Assembly: GCF_000374845.1 (NCBI RefSeq)
Contig: NZ_KB895430.1
Span: forward strand, 1 to 64,000
From: Paenibacillus terrigena DSM 21567
Lineage (GTDB): Bacteria > Bacillota > Bacilli > Paenibacillales > Paenibacillaceae
Direction: 5' to 3'
Length of the DNA stretch: 64,000 bases
In this document: positions 36,546-45,557 of the stretch, piece after piece
How positions within the stretch are numbered: the first letter of the stretch is position 1
How the letters are laid out: every line of letters starts with the position of its first letter
The notes under the pieces: generated by a model
Database searches by the model: none
What the model saw: only the letters and a program-made list of their open reading frames with translations
What the model was told of the DNA's origin: nothing
Program-made: the position numbers and the translations under genes

Positions 36546-37049
36546 TTAGCGTGCTCTCCTCCATCTGCGTAAGAGCAGCACGACCCCATATCCACATGCG
36601 ACGAGCAGCACGCCGACCGAGTCCATCCCGACGTCAATCGCATGCCCTGTCCGCCCTACGACAAAAGTTTGATGCCATTCATCGGAAGCTGCATAGAGTA
36701 CAGAAAGCACCGCCCCCAATGGAATCGCCAAACTTCGAAAACGATTGGTGGCTCGTAATGTCTTGATCCATAGCAAAGTAAGCAGGGCATACTCCGCGAT
36801 ATGACCCCCTTTTCGAATAATAAATTCGATGAAGTCATATGGCTCTTTCCACGTCACAAGCCCACCGTCATATGTAAATTCGATATGCGGCATCCATTGA
36901 TCCACGACCGATTGTGGAATCCATTCCGCGAGCATCGGACGAATGTCCTGCTCCTGATACGGTTCGGCCGATTTGTAGAAAATGAACCCCATCCATAACA
37001 CCGTCAAAATAAGCCAAACCATAAAAGATCTACGATTGCGTAGCACCAT
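36546..37049 (-). CDS. VanZ-family membrane protein
   Basis: A 167-residue protein with about four membrane helices. It has the VanZ pattern: an N-terminal helix (MVWLILTVLWMGFIFYKSAEP), RKGGHIAEYALLTLL and YAASDEWHQTFVVGRTGHAIDVGMDSVGVLLG-like C-terminal segment. VanZ homologues confer low-level teicoplanin resistance in some hosts, but most genomic copies have no known role. AAAGGGGTGCAGC precedes the ATG. It is a single gene ahead of the two-component operon. Confidence 0.85.
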   Translation of the reverse strand: MVLRNRRSFMVWLILTVLWMGFIFYKSAEPYQEQDIRPMLAEWIPQSVVDQWMPHIEFTYDGGLVTWKEPYDFIEFIIRKGGHIAEYALLTLLWIKTLRATNRFRSLAIPLGAVLSVLYAASDEWHQTFVVGRTGHAIDVGMDSVGVLLVACGYGVVLLLRRWRRAR

Positions 37050-37220
37050 GCTGCACCCCTTTACAATAAATAAGTCTATATAAGATTACCCCACAAAGTG
37101 GTGTTTTGTCTTCGGAGTGGTTCAAGTAATTTGCGGGGGCCCCGAAACCTAAGAACAAGAAAAAAACATGCCAAGGAAGTTCGTTGACATGTTCGTGAAG
37201 TTCATTTGTATCTTATGCAA

Positions 37221-37502
37221 TTATGCTTGCGATAGCACCGAGGAGATCAATTCGCGCTCTTGAACTTGCGCATGAATTAGATCTACGACATTTCCCATAC
37301 ATTTACAAATGTAATCCTTACGGCAGATCGGGCAAGGTGTCGTGTGCAAGCGGCTGATGTTTTTAACCGTCCATTCCGGGTATCTATTGTAGAACATTCT
37401 GCATTTAATACCATCCTGCAGTTCAACAACAAATTGGTAAAGGCCTTCTTTTTCGTTATAATCGGAAAGTTTGAAATCAATTACTCTAGGAATGTACGCC
37501 AT
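37221..37502 (-). CDS. Small protein with CPxC...CxC cysteine motif
   Basis: A 93-residue protein with a likely zinc-binding element TTPCPICRKDYICKCMGN near residues 55-72. The N-terminal half is strand-rich (YQFVVELQDGIKCRMFYNRYPEW). AAAAAGGTGGTCCT precedes the ATG. It is not a recognised family, and its location just downstream of apbE on the same strand does not by itself tie it to electron transfer. Function is unknown. Confidence 0.55.
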   Translation of the reverse strand: MAYIPRVIDFKLSDYNEKEGLYQFVVELQDGIKCRMFYNRYPEWTVKNISRLHTTPCPICRKDYICKCMGNVVDLIHAQVQERELISSVLSQA

Positions 37503-37586
37503 AGGACCACCTTTTTAAATAAGAAATTTTTAACGAGTTTACCGATACTCTATGATAAAGAAAAATGTGTCACGTGTCAAATACAG

Positions 37587-38648
37587 CTATTTGCCATTTA
37601 CAATGACATAATCTTTATTCGTCATATGAAATTTGTCATTCATCCCTGATGTCATGTACACTTTCTTATCCTTCGTAATAAATATCGCTTCTGTATTCTC
37701 CATATTCTCTACGAATTTCATACCCTCTTCTTTGCCAAGTGCGAACAAGGTGGTGGACAAGGCATCCGCATCAATCGAATGATCCGTTACGATGGAGACG
37801 CTGTTCAGATCATTAACAACCGGATAACCTGTCTTCGTATCGAGGATATGATGGTATTGTACGCCGTTCTCGATAAAATAACGCTCATAGATCCCTGAGG
37901 TAACGACCGTCTGATTCTGAACACGCATGCTTCCAACCTGATTGCCTCGGCTATCGTTCGGATCTTGAATACCAATCGTCCAGTAGTCACTACCCGGCTT
38001 CACGCCAAGCGCAAAAATATTACCGCTCAAATCGATGATCGCATTCGGCATCTTGCGTTCTACGAGATAGTCAGCAATCCTATCCGCAGCATATCCCTTC
38101 GCAATGCCCCCTAGATCAAGCGCCATCCCTTCCTTCGTTAGCTTGATCGTCTTATTCTTCTCATCTAGTATCAAATTCTTGTAATCCACGTGCTTGAGCG
38201 CATCGTCAATTTCGCTCTGAGGCGGAACATGTGCGCCCTCATGATTAATGTTCCATAGGCTGACGAGGGTTCCGATGGCGACATCGAATCGACCTTTGGA
38301 AAGTTCTGAGTATTTTTGAGCCGTTTTCACAACATAAAATGTCTCATCCGATACTTTAATGGCTTTTTTGCCTGCATTGGCATTGACCTGATAGATATCG
38401 CTTGTCTTAATGGTACGGCTCATCTTATTCTCGATATCGTCAAGCATGGCCTTAATCTCTTTAAAGTTCTGATCTGTTACTTTTTTGTCGTATACCTTAA
38501 TGGTTACAACCGTATCAAATACGAAGTAGGTCTGTGATTTGGGGTTTATACTCTCTGTCGTATCCTTGGTTGTTGAGGTTCCGCCACAACCGGCAAGAGT
38601 CAACATACAGAGGACGAGCAGCATGATGATAGCTTTGGAACGAAGCAT
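37587..38648 (-). CDS. apbE: FAD:protein FMN transferase, lipoprotein (ApbE/FmnB)
   Basis: This enzyme attaches FMN covalently to threonine in D-x-x-[ST]-G-A-T-type motifs of exported proteins. A signal peptide ends in lipobox LAGC (Cys21), placing it outside the membrane. Family hallmarks are SKGRFDVAIGTLVSLWN, GMALDLGGIAKGYAADRI, DLSGNIFALG, HHILDTKTGYPV and DADALSTTLFALG. Length of 353 residues is normal. It is divergent from the eetA-like gene and is the expected modifier of PplA (57772-58659). In Listeria the equivalent is FmnB. AAGGGAGGTAACATT precedes the ATG. Confidence 0.93.
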   Translation of the reverse strand: MLRSKAIIMLLVLCMLTLAGCGGTSTTKDTTESINPKSQTYFVFDTVVTIKVYDKKVTDQNFKEIKAMLDDIENKMSRTIKTSDIYQVNANAGKKAIKVSDETFYVVKTAQKYSELSKGRFDVAIGTLVSLWNINHEGAHVPPQSEIDDALKHVDYKNLILDEKNKTIKLTKEGMALDLGGIAKGYAADRIADYLVERKMPNAIIDLSGNIFALGVKPGSDYWTIGIQDPNDSRGNQVGSMRVQNQTVVTSGIYERYFIENGVQYHHILDTKTGYPVVNDLNSVSIVTDHSIDADALSTTLFALGKEEGMKFVENMENTEAIFITKDKKVYMTSGMNDKFHMTNKDYVIVNGK

Positions 38649-38675
38649 AATGTTACCTCCCTTAAATTGTAGCCG

Positions 38676-38687
38676 AATATTATATCA
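38676..38687 (-). promoter_or_regulatory. Extended -10 of apbE promoter
   Basis: The minus strand reads TGATATAAT ending at 38679, an extended -10 box. No good -35 is seen at the expected distance, so an activator may be needed. It lies about 30 bases upstream of the apbE start. Confidence 0.4.
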
Positions 38688-38742
38688 CATATGATGCCAA
38701 CTTACCATTTCATCACGCATAGTTTAATTCAATTTTTAAGTA

Positions 38743-38748
38743 TATAAT
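38743..38748 (+). promoter_or_regulatory. -10 box of the eetA-like operon promoter
   Basis: TATAAT lies 31 bases before the eetA start. The -35 position, 17 bases upstream, is only TAGTTT, again suggesting dependence on an activator. An ATCACA half-site follows directly but the matching half is poor. Confidence 0.4.
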
Positions 38749-38779
38749 CACAACTAACTTACATGAGGAGGACTACACG

Positions 38780-39184
38780 ATGATGAAGCTTAGACGTGGA
38801 GATATTTTGCTCATCGGTATTGTCCTACTGTGTGCGATCATTTTCATCATCATAAGAGCATTTCCGAATGAAGTAAGTGACGAATCGCACAGCAAAATTG
38901 CCACGATTACAGTAGACGGAAAAATATACCGTACCGTTGAGCTTACGGCTGAACCACAAGAAATTAAAGTTCAGACCGAAGACGGCCACTACAACTTACT
39001 CAAGGTTCACGATCACGGCATTGAAATGATCGATGCAGATTGTCCAGACAAAGTCTGCCTCACCTTCGGATTTATTACGAATCCGTCGCAGACCATTGTC
39101 TGTCTCCCACATCGGGTATTAGTCGAGATCGAGAACACAAATCCAAAGGATCAAGGAGATGATCTCGATGCCGTCGTCAATTGA
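38780..39184 (+). CDS. eetA: NusG domain II protein, EetA-like
   Basis: A 134-residue membrane-anchored protein: one N-terminal helix (GDILLIGIVLLCAIIFIIIRA), then an extracytoplasmic NusG_II domain with DADCPDKVCLTFGFI and QTIVCLPHRVLVEI. The C-P-x-x-x-C pattern is usual for this family. Proteins of this type are the EetA component of the flavin-based electron transfer locus in Listeria and relatives, where they help pass electrons to surface flavoproteins. The 3' end overlaps the eetB-like gene. GAGGAGGACTACACG precedes the ATG. The name is by context as well as sequence. Confidence 0.82.
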   Translation: MMKLRRGDILLIGIVLLCAIIFIIIRAFPNEVSDESHSKIATITVDGKIYRTVELTAEPQEIKVQTEDGHYNLLKVHDHGIEMIDADCPDKVCLTFGFITNPSQTIVCLPHRVLVEIENTNPKDQGDDLDAVVN

Positions 39185-39719
39185 TACTTCCACAGCTATG
39201 CTCAAAAAAACGGTGATGATTGCAATCTTCGCCGCCGTCGCTGTCGTCTTAAGCATCATTGAATCCATGATTCCCTTGCCCTTCTCTGTTCCAGGTGCCA
39301 AGCTAGGCCTCGCAAATATTATGGTGCTGACTTGCCTCTATTTCTTAAACGGCAAAGACACGCTGATGCTCATTGTACTGAAGACGATTCTGACCGCATT
39401 TATATTCGGAACCTTCTCCAGCTTCCTGTTCAGCTTCTTCGGCGCCATCGTCAGCTTCGTGCTCATGTATGGCATGATGCGTCTGGGGCGAGATTTCTTC
39501 AGCTTGATCAGTATTAGTATCGTCGGTGGAATAGGTCATAATATTGGTCAACTTACGGCGGCGATGATCATCTTCAAGACATCGAAGATGTTCTACTATT
39601 TGCCGGCGCTGCTGCTCACAGGGGTTGTGACGGGGATCTTCATCGGTCTCGCCGTCAAATATTTGATCTCGGCACTGTCGAAGCTCACATTATTCCAAGG
39701 GTGGGCTGCACATGAGTAA
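39168..39719 (+). CDS. eetB: Gx transporter-family membrane protein, EetB-like
   Basis: A 183-residue integral membrane protein of the family long annotated as heptaprenyl diphosphate synthase component I and now as Gx transporter. It has about five helices and the motif FSVPGAKLGLANIMVL. The ATG at 39168 is chosen because AAGGAG lies nine bases upstream; the ATG at 39159 abuts that signal. In EET loci this is EetB. With the ECF ATPases and EcfT directly downstream it could be an S component, perhaps for a flavin or quinone precursor. That is inference. Confidence 0.8.
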   Translation: MPSSIDTSTAMLKKTVMIAIFAAVAVVLSIIESMIPLPFSVPGAKLGLANIMVLTCLYFLNGKDTLMLIVLKTILTAFIFGTFSSFLFSFFGAIVSFVLMYGMMRLGRDFFSLISISIVGGIGHNIGQLTAAMIIFKTSKMFYYLPALLLTGVVTGIFIGLAVKYLISALSKLTLFQGWAAHE

Positions 39720-40557
39720 CCCAATGATATTAATGGAAGGAGTCCATTTTTTCTATAGAGGAGCTGACAACAACACGCCCATTCTGCAAGATATCTCACT
39801 CTCGATTCATCCAGGAGAATGGGTATCGATTATTGGTGCGAATGGTTCAGGCAAATCCACCCTCGTCAAATTGTTCAATGGACTTTTACGTGCAACGCAA
39901 GGTCAAATCTCCATTGAAGGCACGCCGTTAACCAATGAGAACTTATATGACATTCGGCAGCAGATCGGATATGTGTTCCAGAATCCCGAGAATCAGTTCA
40001 TAGGCACCACGGTCATGGAAGACATGGTCTTCGGACTAGAGAATCTATCGCTCGATCATGCCGAGATGGAGCGCCGTGTGAATCACTATGCAGCAAAGCT
40101 CAATATTGTCTCTCTATTATCAAAGCATCCAGCGGAACTCTCAGGTGGACAGAAGCAGCGTGCTGCGCTAGCCGCAATCCTTGCCATGGAACCTCGCATT
40201 GTTATTTTCGACGAAGCGACTTCCATGCTCGATGAGCAATCCAGGCAAGATGTCATTCAGATCATCCGTGACATGCATCAGAGCGGTTCCTACACGATCA
40301 TTTCAATTACCCATGATGCTGACGAAATCGAGGCATCGGATCGGGTACTGGCACTCGCTGACGGGCAGATCATCGCAGATGCGCCTCCTTCCAGCATCAC
40401 ACGGCAACCTGATGTTATGAGGCGATGTAACTTGATTCCATCATTCTATATTCGATTAACACAGCAATTGAAAATGTCATACGATGTACCCGTCCACCAT
40501 CATGCAGATGAACATGGACTACTGGAGGAATTATGCCAATTGTATTCAATGAAGTAA
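39712..40557 (+). CDS. ecfA1: ECF transporter ATPase A1
   Basis: An ABC ATPase of the energy-coupling factor type. Walker A is GANGSGKST, the signature LSGGQKQR, Walker B RIVIFDEATS with the H-loop in SITHDADE. The Q-loop has the ECF-type FQNPENQFIG. Length of 281 residues is standard. Its ATG overlaps the eetB stop (ATGAGTAA). It forms a heterodimer with the next gene product. This second ECF module sits inside the electron-transfer operon, away from the usual ribosomal-protein ecf operon. Confidence 0.92.
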   Translation: MSNPMILMEGVHFFYRGADNNTPILQDISLSIHPGEWVSIIGANGSGKSTLVKLFNGLLRATQGQISIEGTPLTNENLYDIRQQIGYVFQNPENQFIGTTVMEDMVFGLENLSLDHAEMERRVNHYAAKLNIVSLLSKHPAELSGGQKQRAALAAILAMEPRIVIFDEATSMLDEQSRQDVIQIIRDMHQSGSYTIISITHDADEIEASDRVLALADGQIIADAPPSSITRQPDVMRRCNLIPSFYIRLTQQLKMSYDVPVHHHADEHGLLEELCQLYSMK

Positions 40558-41456
40558 GCCACGCTTACGGCGGCAATCCAGAACATCTGGCACTCGATCA
40601 TGTACGCTTTCATATTCAAGATGGGCAATTCGTTGGGATCATCGGTCCGACCGGCTCAGGGAAATCAACACTGCTACAGCATTTCAACGCCATCCTGCGT
40701 CCGACAGACGGCAAGGCACAGGTGCTGGATTTTCTAATCCTTCCAGGTGAAAAAATTCACGAAGTCAAACGTCTGCGGCAACGCGTCGGACTTGTCTTCC
40801 AGTTCCCGGAGCAGCAGCTTTTCGCCGACACCGTAGAGCATGATCTCTGCTATGGTCCGATGAATTTTGGTGCAACAGAAGCCGAAGCCAAGCTACTGGC
40901 CATCGCTGCACTTGAGCAAATCGGATTAAGTCCAGACCTGCTCTCCCGCAGTCCATTTCAGCTGAGCGGAGGGCAGATGCGCAAGGTAGCTATTGCTTCC
41001 GTGCTCGCGATGAACCCTGATGTACTTGTGCTGGATGAACCAACAGCGACGCTGGATCCAAGAAGCCGTGAAGAATTTATGACCCTGCTGCACACCTTAT
41101 GTAGGACCCAGAACAAGACGGTCATCGTCGTTACGCATCGGCTGGACGAGGTTCTGCCTTTTACGGACCACTTGCTCGTCATGCATGAAGGCAAGCTCGT
41201 CTTCGAAGGATCGAACATAGCGCTCTACGAACATGCCGAGAAGCTGCCAACTTGGCGAATGGCCATTCCCAAGCCGTTCCGAATCCTACAGGCTTGTGAG
41301 CAGATGACGAATAACCCGTTAGCGAACCATGTGCGGCAAGACGGCACAAGGGCGACATTCGCACCCTCATGGGTGGCAGAGCAAATCCATCTACTATTCC
41401 AGACATTGCAACGTGACGATAGCGGAGGTGTTCCATGCAGCAACGATTCATCCTAG
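40533..41456 (+). CDS. ecfA2: ECF transporter ATPase A2
   Basis: The partner ATPase of EcfA1. Walker A is GPTGSGKST, the Q-loop FQFPEQQLFA, the signature LSGGQMRK, Walker B VLVLDEPTATLD and the H-loop VTHRLDE. At 307 residues it is slightly longer than usual, with a C-terminal extension after the ABC domain. It overlaps ecfA1 by 25 bases and ecfT by 22, indicating tight coupling. GGAGGAATT precedes the ATG. Confidence 0.92.
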   Translation: MPIVFNEVSHAYGGNPEHLALDHVRFHIQDGQFVGIIGPTGSGKSTLLQHFNAILRPTDGKAQVLDFLILPGEKIHEVKRLRQRVGLVFQFPEQQLFADTVEHDLCYGPMNFGATEAEAKLLAIAALEQIGLSPDLLSRSPFQLSGGQMRKVAIASVLAMNPDVLVLDEPTATLDPRSREEFMTLLHTLCRTQNKTVIVVTHRLDEVLPFTDHLLVMHEGKLVFEGSNIALYEHAEKLPTWRMAIPKPFRILQACEQMTNNPLANHVRQDGTRATFAPSWVAEQIHLLFQTLQRDDSGGVPCSNDSS

Positions 41457-42226
41457 GCCGCGTCATCGCAACAGACTCATGGGTTCATAAGCTTGACCCG
41501 CGTGCCAAAATGACCTGCATGCTAATCTTTGCGGTCATTACTGTCCTGCTCCATTCTCTTGTTGACTTCGTCGCCGTCACGATCGTCTCCCAGCTGATTC
41601 TTCTCAGTACAAGAATCAAACTGACGATGTTCTGGAAGGCTGTGAGACCGCTTAGATATCTCATGCTATTTATCTTTCTATTCCAACTCTTCCTCGAGAA
41701 GGGTGGACATTTGTTACTCTCTTGGGGACCGATTCAGTTCTATTCCGAAGGGATCATCACCGCCGTGTTCACTGTCTGGCGGATGTCCTTACTCGTCACG
41801 TTCACTGCACTGCTTACATTTACGACAACACCGGCAATGCTGACCCAAGCGTTAGAGGACATGCTGAAGCCGCTCAAAATATTTCGCATTTCACCGCAAG
41901 CCATCGCACTGATGCTCAGCATTGCGCTTCGATTCATTCCGACCATCCTGGAGGAGACCGAGCGGATTGTCAAAGCACAAGCTTCTCGGGGAGCAGACCT
42001 GAAGGATCTCCCCTGGAAAGATAAAGCCAAAGCGATGATTGCACTGCTCGTTCCCGTTACTGTCTGTGCCTTTCGGCGTGCGGAAGAGCTCGTCAATTCA
42101 ATGGAAGCTCGGGGATACAAATTAGGAGAGCCCCGCTCCAAATTTTTCAGATTAACCTGGCATCGTCAAGACACCTATTTTTTACTCATTTTTATACTCA
42201 TCGGATTATTTGTCATTTGGCAATGA
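41435..42226 (+). CDS. ecfT: ECF transporter transmembrane component EcfT
   Basis: The scaffold subunit that links the ATPases to an S component. About five membrane helices and the two coupling motifs QASRGADLKDL and NSMEARGYKLG are visible. Length of 263 residues is normal. GGAGGTGTTCC precedes the ATG. In Listeria, ECF components are required for EET because they export or supply flavin for FMN transfer. Its presence here supports a dedicated module. The substrate-binding partner could be the EetB-like protein or an unlinked RibU. Confidence 0.9.
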   Translation: MQQRFILGRVIATDSWVHKLDPRAKMTCMLIFAVITVLLHSLVDFVAVTIVSQLILLSTRIKLTMFWKAVRPLRYLMLFIFLFQLFLEKGGHLLLSWGPIQFYSEGIITAVFTVWRMSLLVTFTALLTFTTTPAMLTQALEDMLKPLKIFRISPQAIALMLSIALRFIPTILEETERIVKAQASRGADLKDLPWKDKAKAMIALLVPVTVCAFRRAEELVNSMEARGYKLGEPRSKFFRLTWHRQDTYFLLIFILIGLFVIWQ

Positions 42227-42255
42227 TCGAAGAAAGTTTATGGAGGTTTTATCCT

Positions 42256-44214
42256 ATGGCAAGATATTTTCATGGTAAAGAAGTAGAGCTGCTCGCTCCT
42301 GCAGGTACGTTCGAAATATTCCAGACGGTCATTGAGACCAATTGTGATGCTGTTTATTTCGGTGGTCCAAGTCTCAATATGCGTATGATGCGCAAAGGCT
42401 ACAATCTGAATTATGAAGAAATCGAGCAAGCGATCTCTATCGCTCACTCCCTTGGCAAGAAAGTTTATATTACGCTTAACAATCTTATTAATGAACAGGA
42501 TATGGATGATGCAAGGCAGTATCTGCAATTTATTCATCAAGTGAAGCCTGATGCGATTATCGTACAGGATTTCGCGATCCTCTCACTCATCAAGGAGATG
42601 GGATTAGATATTAAGATCCACTCTTCCGTCATGATGAACGTTCACAATCTACCGATGATTGAGTTCCTTGCGGATATGGGTGTTACAAGGGTTGTCGCTT
42701 CTCGCGAGATGGATCTGCAGACGGCAAGGTATCTGCAAGCCAAATCCGGTATGGAATTCGAATACTTCGTACACGGCGATATGTGTACGGTGCATGGCGC
42801 CAACTGTCATATCAGCTCCATGATCTTCGGCATGAGCAGCAACCGCGGTCAATGTATGAAGCCATGCCGTTGGGAATATCGCGTGAAGAAGGACGGCAAC
42901 GTCTATCCGACAGAATACCCGCTTGCTGCAAAAGACATGAATTTATATGAGTATATTCCCGAGCTGATCGAATCCGGTATCACGTCATTCAAGATTGAAG
43001 GGCGTATGCGGGATAAAGAATTCGTAACGATGCTCATTAACAGCTACGGCGACGCCATTGATCGTTATATTGCAGATCCGACCGGGTACAACCGATCCCA
43101 AAACTCAAGTGAATTATTTGAGCATCGGAAGCGTGATTTCTCCACAGCGTATGCATTCGGTAATCCAGGGTTATCTTACATTAATCGACGTTATGAAGGA
43201 ACCGGTAAGTTCTACAGCACGGGCAAAGTCTTCAGTACACCAACACCCGAACGTGACATTCACGAAGATCGCCTGAATGAGATTCGAACATCCTTGTCTA
43301 CGGTACATCGGTCAGAAGCTGCTGTAAGAGAGCTCTCCGTACGTGTCAATAATATCGCGCAAGCGAAGGTCGCAATTGAAGAAGGCGTTCATCATATTTA
43401 CTTGGCTGGTGACGTCTTCGCACCCGATCGTCCATTCACACGTCAGGAGATTAAAGAATTGACGACAATGAAAGGATTATCTCAAATCTATCTCGCCTTG
43501 CCGCGCATGATGTCGGAGCTGCATTTCGAGCAATATGAACATCTATTGAAGTCAGCAGACCTTGGTATCGACGGCATGGTCGTGACGAATATCGGTGCGC
43601 TGCATCGCTTCCAGCAATTCGGTCTTAAGATGATTGGAGATTACAATTTGAACATCTCGAACAATCATGCCGCCATGTTCTATAACGAGCATGGACTGAA
43701 TCGATCCACCGCTTCCATCGAGCTTCCGCTCGAGCATTTCACAGAATTGGTCTCGCATACGACAGTCCCGATGGAGATCGTCGTTCACGGCTCACCTGTT
43801 GTGATGTTCTTGGAACTCGATTTATACGAGAATACAGAAGTCTTCCAATCCATAGCGGAAGAAGACAATAAATTCGTCGATAATCACCATCTTGTCCTCA
43901 TGACGGATAAAGGCGAGAACCCGGTATATCGGGACCAATTCGGACGGAATCATCTAACGACAGCCAAAGAACTCTGCTATCTTCCTATTTTACAAGATCT
44001 TATCCGAGCTGGCGTAGGGTATTTCCGCATCGAAGGCAGCACGTACACACCGGACCAATTGCGCACAATTCTAAAGACGTATCGCAAGGCGCTTGAGGCA
44101 CCTCAGCATTGCGCATCACTCTATGAACAGAGTTCACCGGTCTATGCCGGATATACGCTAGGCACATTATCCTTCGGTAAGGCCGTGCAAGAAGAAGCCG
44201 TGACAACCAAGTAA
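42256..44214 (+). CDS. U32-family protein with four-cysteine (Fe-S type) motif
   Basis: A 652-residue protein, start ATG at 42256 after TGGAGG. The N-terminal half is a U32 TIM barrel (ELLAPAGTFEIFQTVI, DAVYFGG, VMMNVHN, FVHGDMC). Four cysteines, C177, C184, C200 and C204 (CX6C, CX15C, CX3C), match the iron-sulfur ligands of U32 hydroxylases such as UbiU/UbiV. The C-terminal half again looks U32-like (IGDYNLNISNNHAAMF, PMEIVVHGSPVVMF) but lacks the cysteine set. U32 proteins include peptidases, RNA-modifying and oxygen-independent quinone hydroxylases. Lying between ecfT and a prenyltransferase, a quinone role is possible but unproven; RlhA-type RNA modification is the main alternative. Confidence 0.82.
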   Translation: MARYFHGKEVELLAPAGTFEIFQTVIETNCDAVYFGGPSLNMRMMRKGYNLNYEEIEQAISIAHSLGKKVYITLNNLINEQDMDDARQYLQFIHQVKPDAIIVQDFAILSLIKEMGLDIKIHSSVMMNVHNLPMIEFLADMGVTRVVASREMDLQTARYLQAKSGMEFEYFVHGDMCTVHGANCHISSMIFGMSSNRGQCMKPCRWEYRVKKDGNVYPTEYPLAAKDMNLYEYIPELIESGITSFKIEGRMRDKEFVTMLINSYGDAIDRYIADPTGYNRSQNSSELFEHRKRDFSTAYAFGNPGLSYINRRYEGTGKFYSTGKVFSTPTPERDIHEDRLNEIRTSLSTVHRSEAAVRELSVRVNNIAQAKVAIEEGVHHIYLAGDVFAPDRPFTRQEIKELTTMKGLSQIYLALPRMMSELHFEQYEHLLKSADLGIDGMVVTNIGALHRFQQFGLKMIGDYNLNISNNHAAMFYNEHGLNRSTASIELPLEHFTELVSHTTVPMEIVVHGSPVVMFLELDLYENTEVFQSIAEEDNKFVDNHHLVLMTDKGENPVYRDQFGRNHLTTAKELCYLPILQDLIRAGVGYFRIEGSTYTPDQLRTILKTYRKALEAPQHCASLYEQSSPVYAGYTLGTLSFGKAVQEEAVTTK

Positions 44215-44252
44215 GATCATGATCATGACCAATAGAAAGGAGCACGATCCTA

Positions 44253-45557
44253 ATGGACAATATGATCGGCGCAGACCAAATTCTACAGAAACGCAAAACG
44301 TTCATGTTCCCTTGCACAAGCCACTTCTATAAGCAGCCTCCTCAAATGGTACGAGGACATATGCAATATTTGTACGACGAGAAAGATACCCCCTATGTGG
44401 ACTTCTTCGCAGGGGTATCCGTGGTCGCTTGCGGCCATTGCAATGAGCATATTACACGAGAGACGATTAAGCAGGTTGAGACGCTCCAGCATACATCGAC
44501 CATCTATCTCACACAACCAATGGTGGATCTGGCAGAGCGGCTTGCGCGTATTCTGCCTGGGGATTTGAAGCGGACGTTCTTCTGCAACAGTGGTTCCGAG
44601 GCGAATGAAGGCGCCTTGCTCGCCGCTCGACTGCATACGAATAAGCGTGATTTCATTGCGCTAGATTTCGGACTTCATGGACGGACGTCATTAACGATGA
44701 GCGTTACCGGCATCCCGATGTGGCGTACGGATCCGTATCTTGAGAAGAACACGCACTTCATTCCTCGTCCGTTCGATGGGGGCATGACATTGGAAGAAGC
44801 CGCAGAGAAATCTCTTCAGGCTCTGCGCCAAGTTCTTGCTGAGAAGGGCGATTCCATCGCAGCGATGATCGTCGAGCCGATCCAAGGTAATGGCGGCATT
44901 ATCGTACCGGCAAAGCACTATTTCCAAGAGGTGCATGCACTGCTTAAGCAGCACAATGTCTTACTAATCGCAGATGAAATTCAAACCGGCTTTGGACGGA
45001 CGGGTGCTATGTTCGCGATGGAGCATTTCGGTGTCGTCCCTGACATCTTATCCATGGCGAAGGCGCTCGGCAATGGCACCCCGATCGGCTGCTTCTCGAC
45101 GACGGATGCGATCGCGAATTCCTTTAATCGACCTTCGGCTTCAACCTTCGGCGGTAATCCGGTCTCTTCCGTTACGGCAATGGCGGTGCTGGACTATATT
45201 GAACAAGAGAAGCTGGTGCGGCGTTCGCACAAGCTTGGTCAACTGCTGAAGGATGGTCTATTGGAGCTAAAACAAAAGTTCCATTTCATTACGGATGTGC
45301 GCGGCATGGGACTTATGGTTGGCATGGAGATCTTGGGGGATGCACCTCAGCGTGGCGCAGAGGCCGTTGATATGATGATTGAATGCATGAAGAACAGGGG
45401 CTTCATTATCGGAAAAAATGGTGTGAACCGCAACGTGCTGGCTTTCCAGCCGCCGCTCGTCATCCATGAATCCAACATTCGCAGAATGCTCTCAGCGCTC
45501 GAAGATGTCTGTACAGGAGGGCATGCATGGTTATACGAAGCGTCACAAGCAAAATAA
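44253..45557 (+). CDS. Class-III pyridoxal-phosphate aminotransferase
   Basis: A 434-residue aminotransferase. The PLP-binding core shows NSGSEANEGALLAAR, GLHGRTSLT, LLIADEIQTGFGRTG and the Schiff-base lysine in SMAKALGNGTPIG. It resembles AGXT2-like or ornithine-type enzymes. It lies 38 bases after the U32 gene and overlaps the prenyltransferase by 31 bases, so it is part of the electron-transfer operon. No aminotransferase is known in the standard EET gene set. A role in making or modifying a quinone or flavin headgroup is conceivable. The substrate is not readable. AAAGGAGCACG precedes the ATG. Confidence 0.85.
   Translation: MDNMIGADQILQKRKTFMFPCTSHFYKQPPQMVRGHMQYLYDEKDTPYVDFFAGVSVVACGHCNEHITRETIKQVETLQHTSTIYLTQPMVDLAERLARILPGDLKRTFFCNSGSEANEGALLAARLHTNKRDFIALDFGLHGRTSLTMSVTGIPMWRTDPYLEKNTHFIPRPFDGGMTLEEAAEKSLQALRQVLAEKGDSIAAMIVEPIQGNGGIIVPAKHYFQEVHALLKQHNVLLIADEIQTGFGRTGAMFAMEHFGVVPDILSMAKALGNGTPIGCFSTTDAIANSFNRPSASTFGGNPVSSVTAMAVLDYIEQEKLVRRSHKLGQLLKDGLLELKQKFHFITDVRGMGLMVGMEILGDAPQRGAEAVDMMIECMKNRGFIIGKNGVNRNVLAFQPPLVIHESNIRRMLSALEDVCTGGHAWLYEASQAK

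Noticed and set aside
38700-38760. FNR box in the apbE/eetA intergenic region
   Set aside because: Only an ATCACA half-site is present; the other half has three or more mismatches, unlike the two perfect boxes before pplA.
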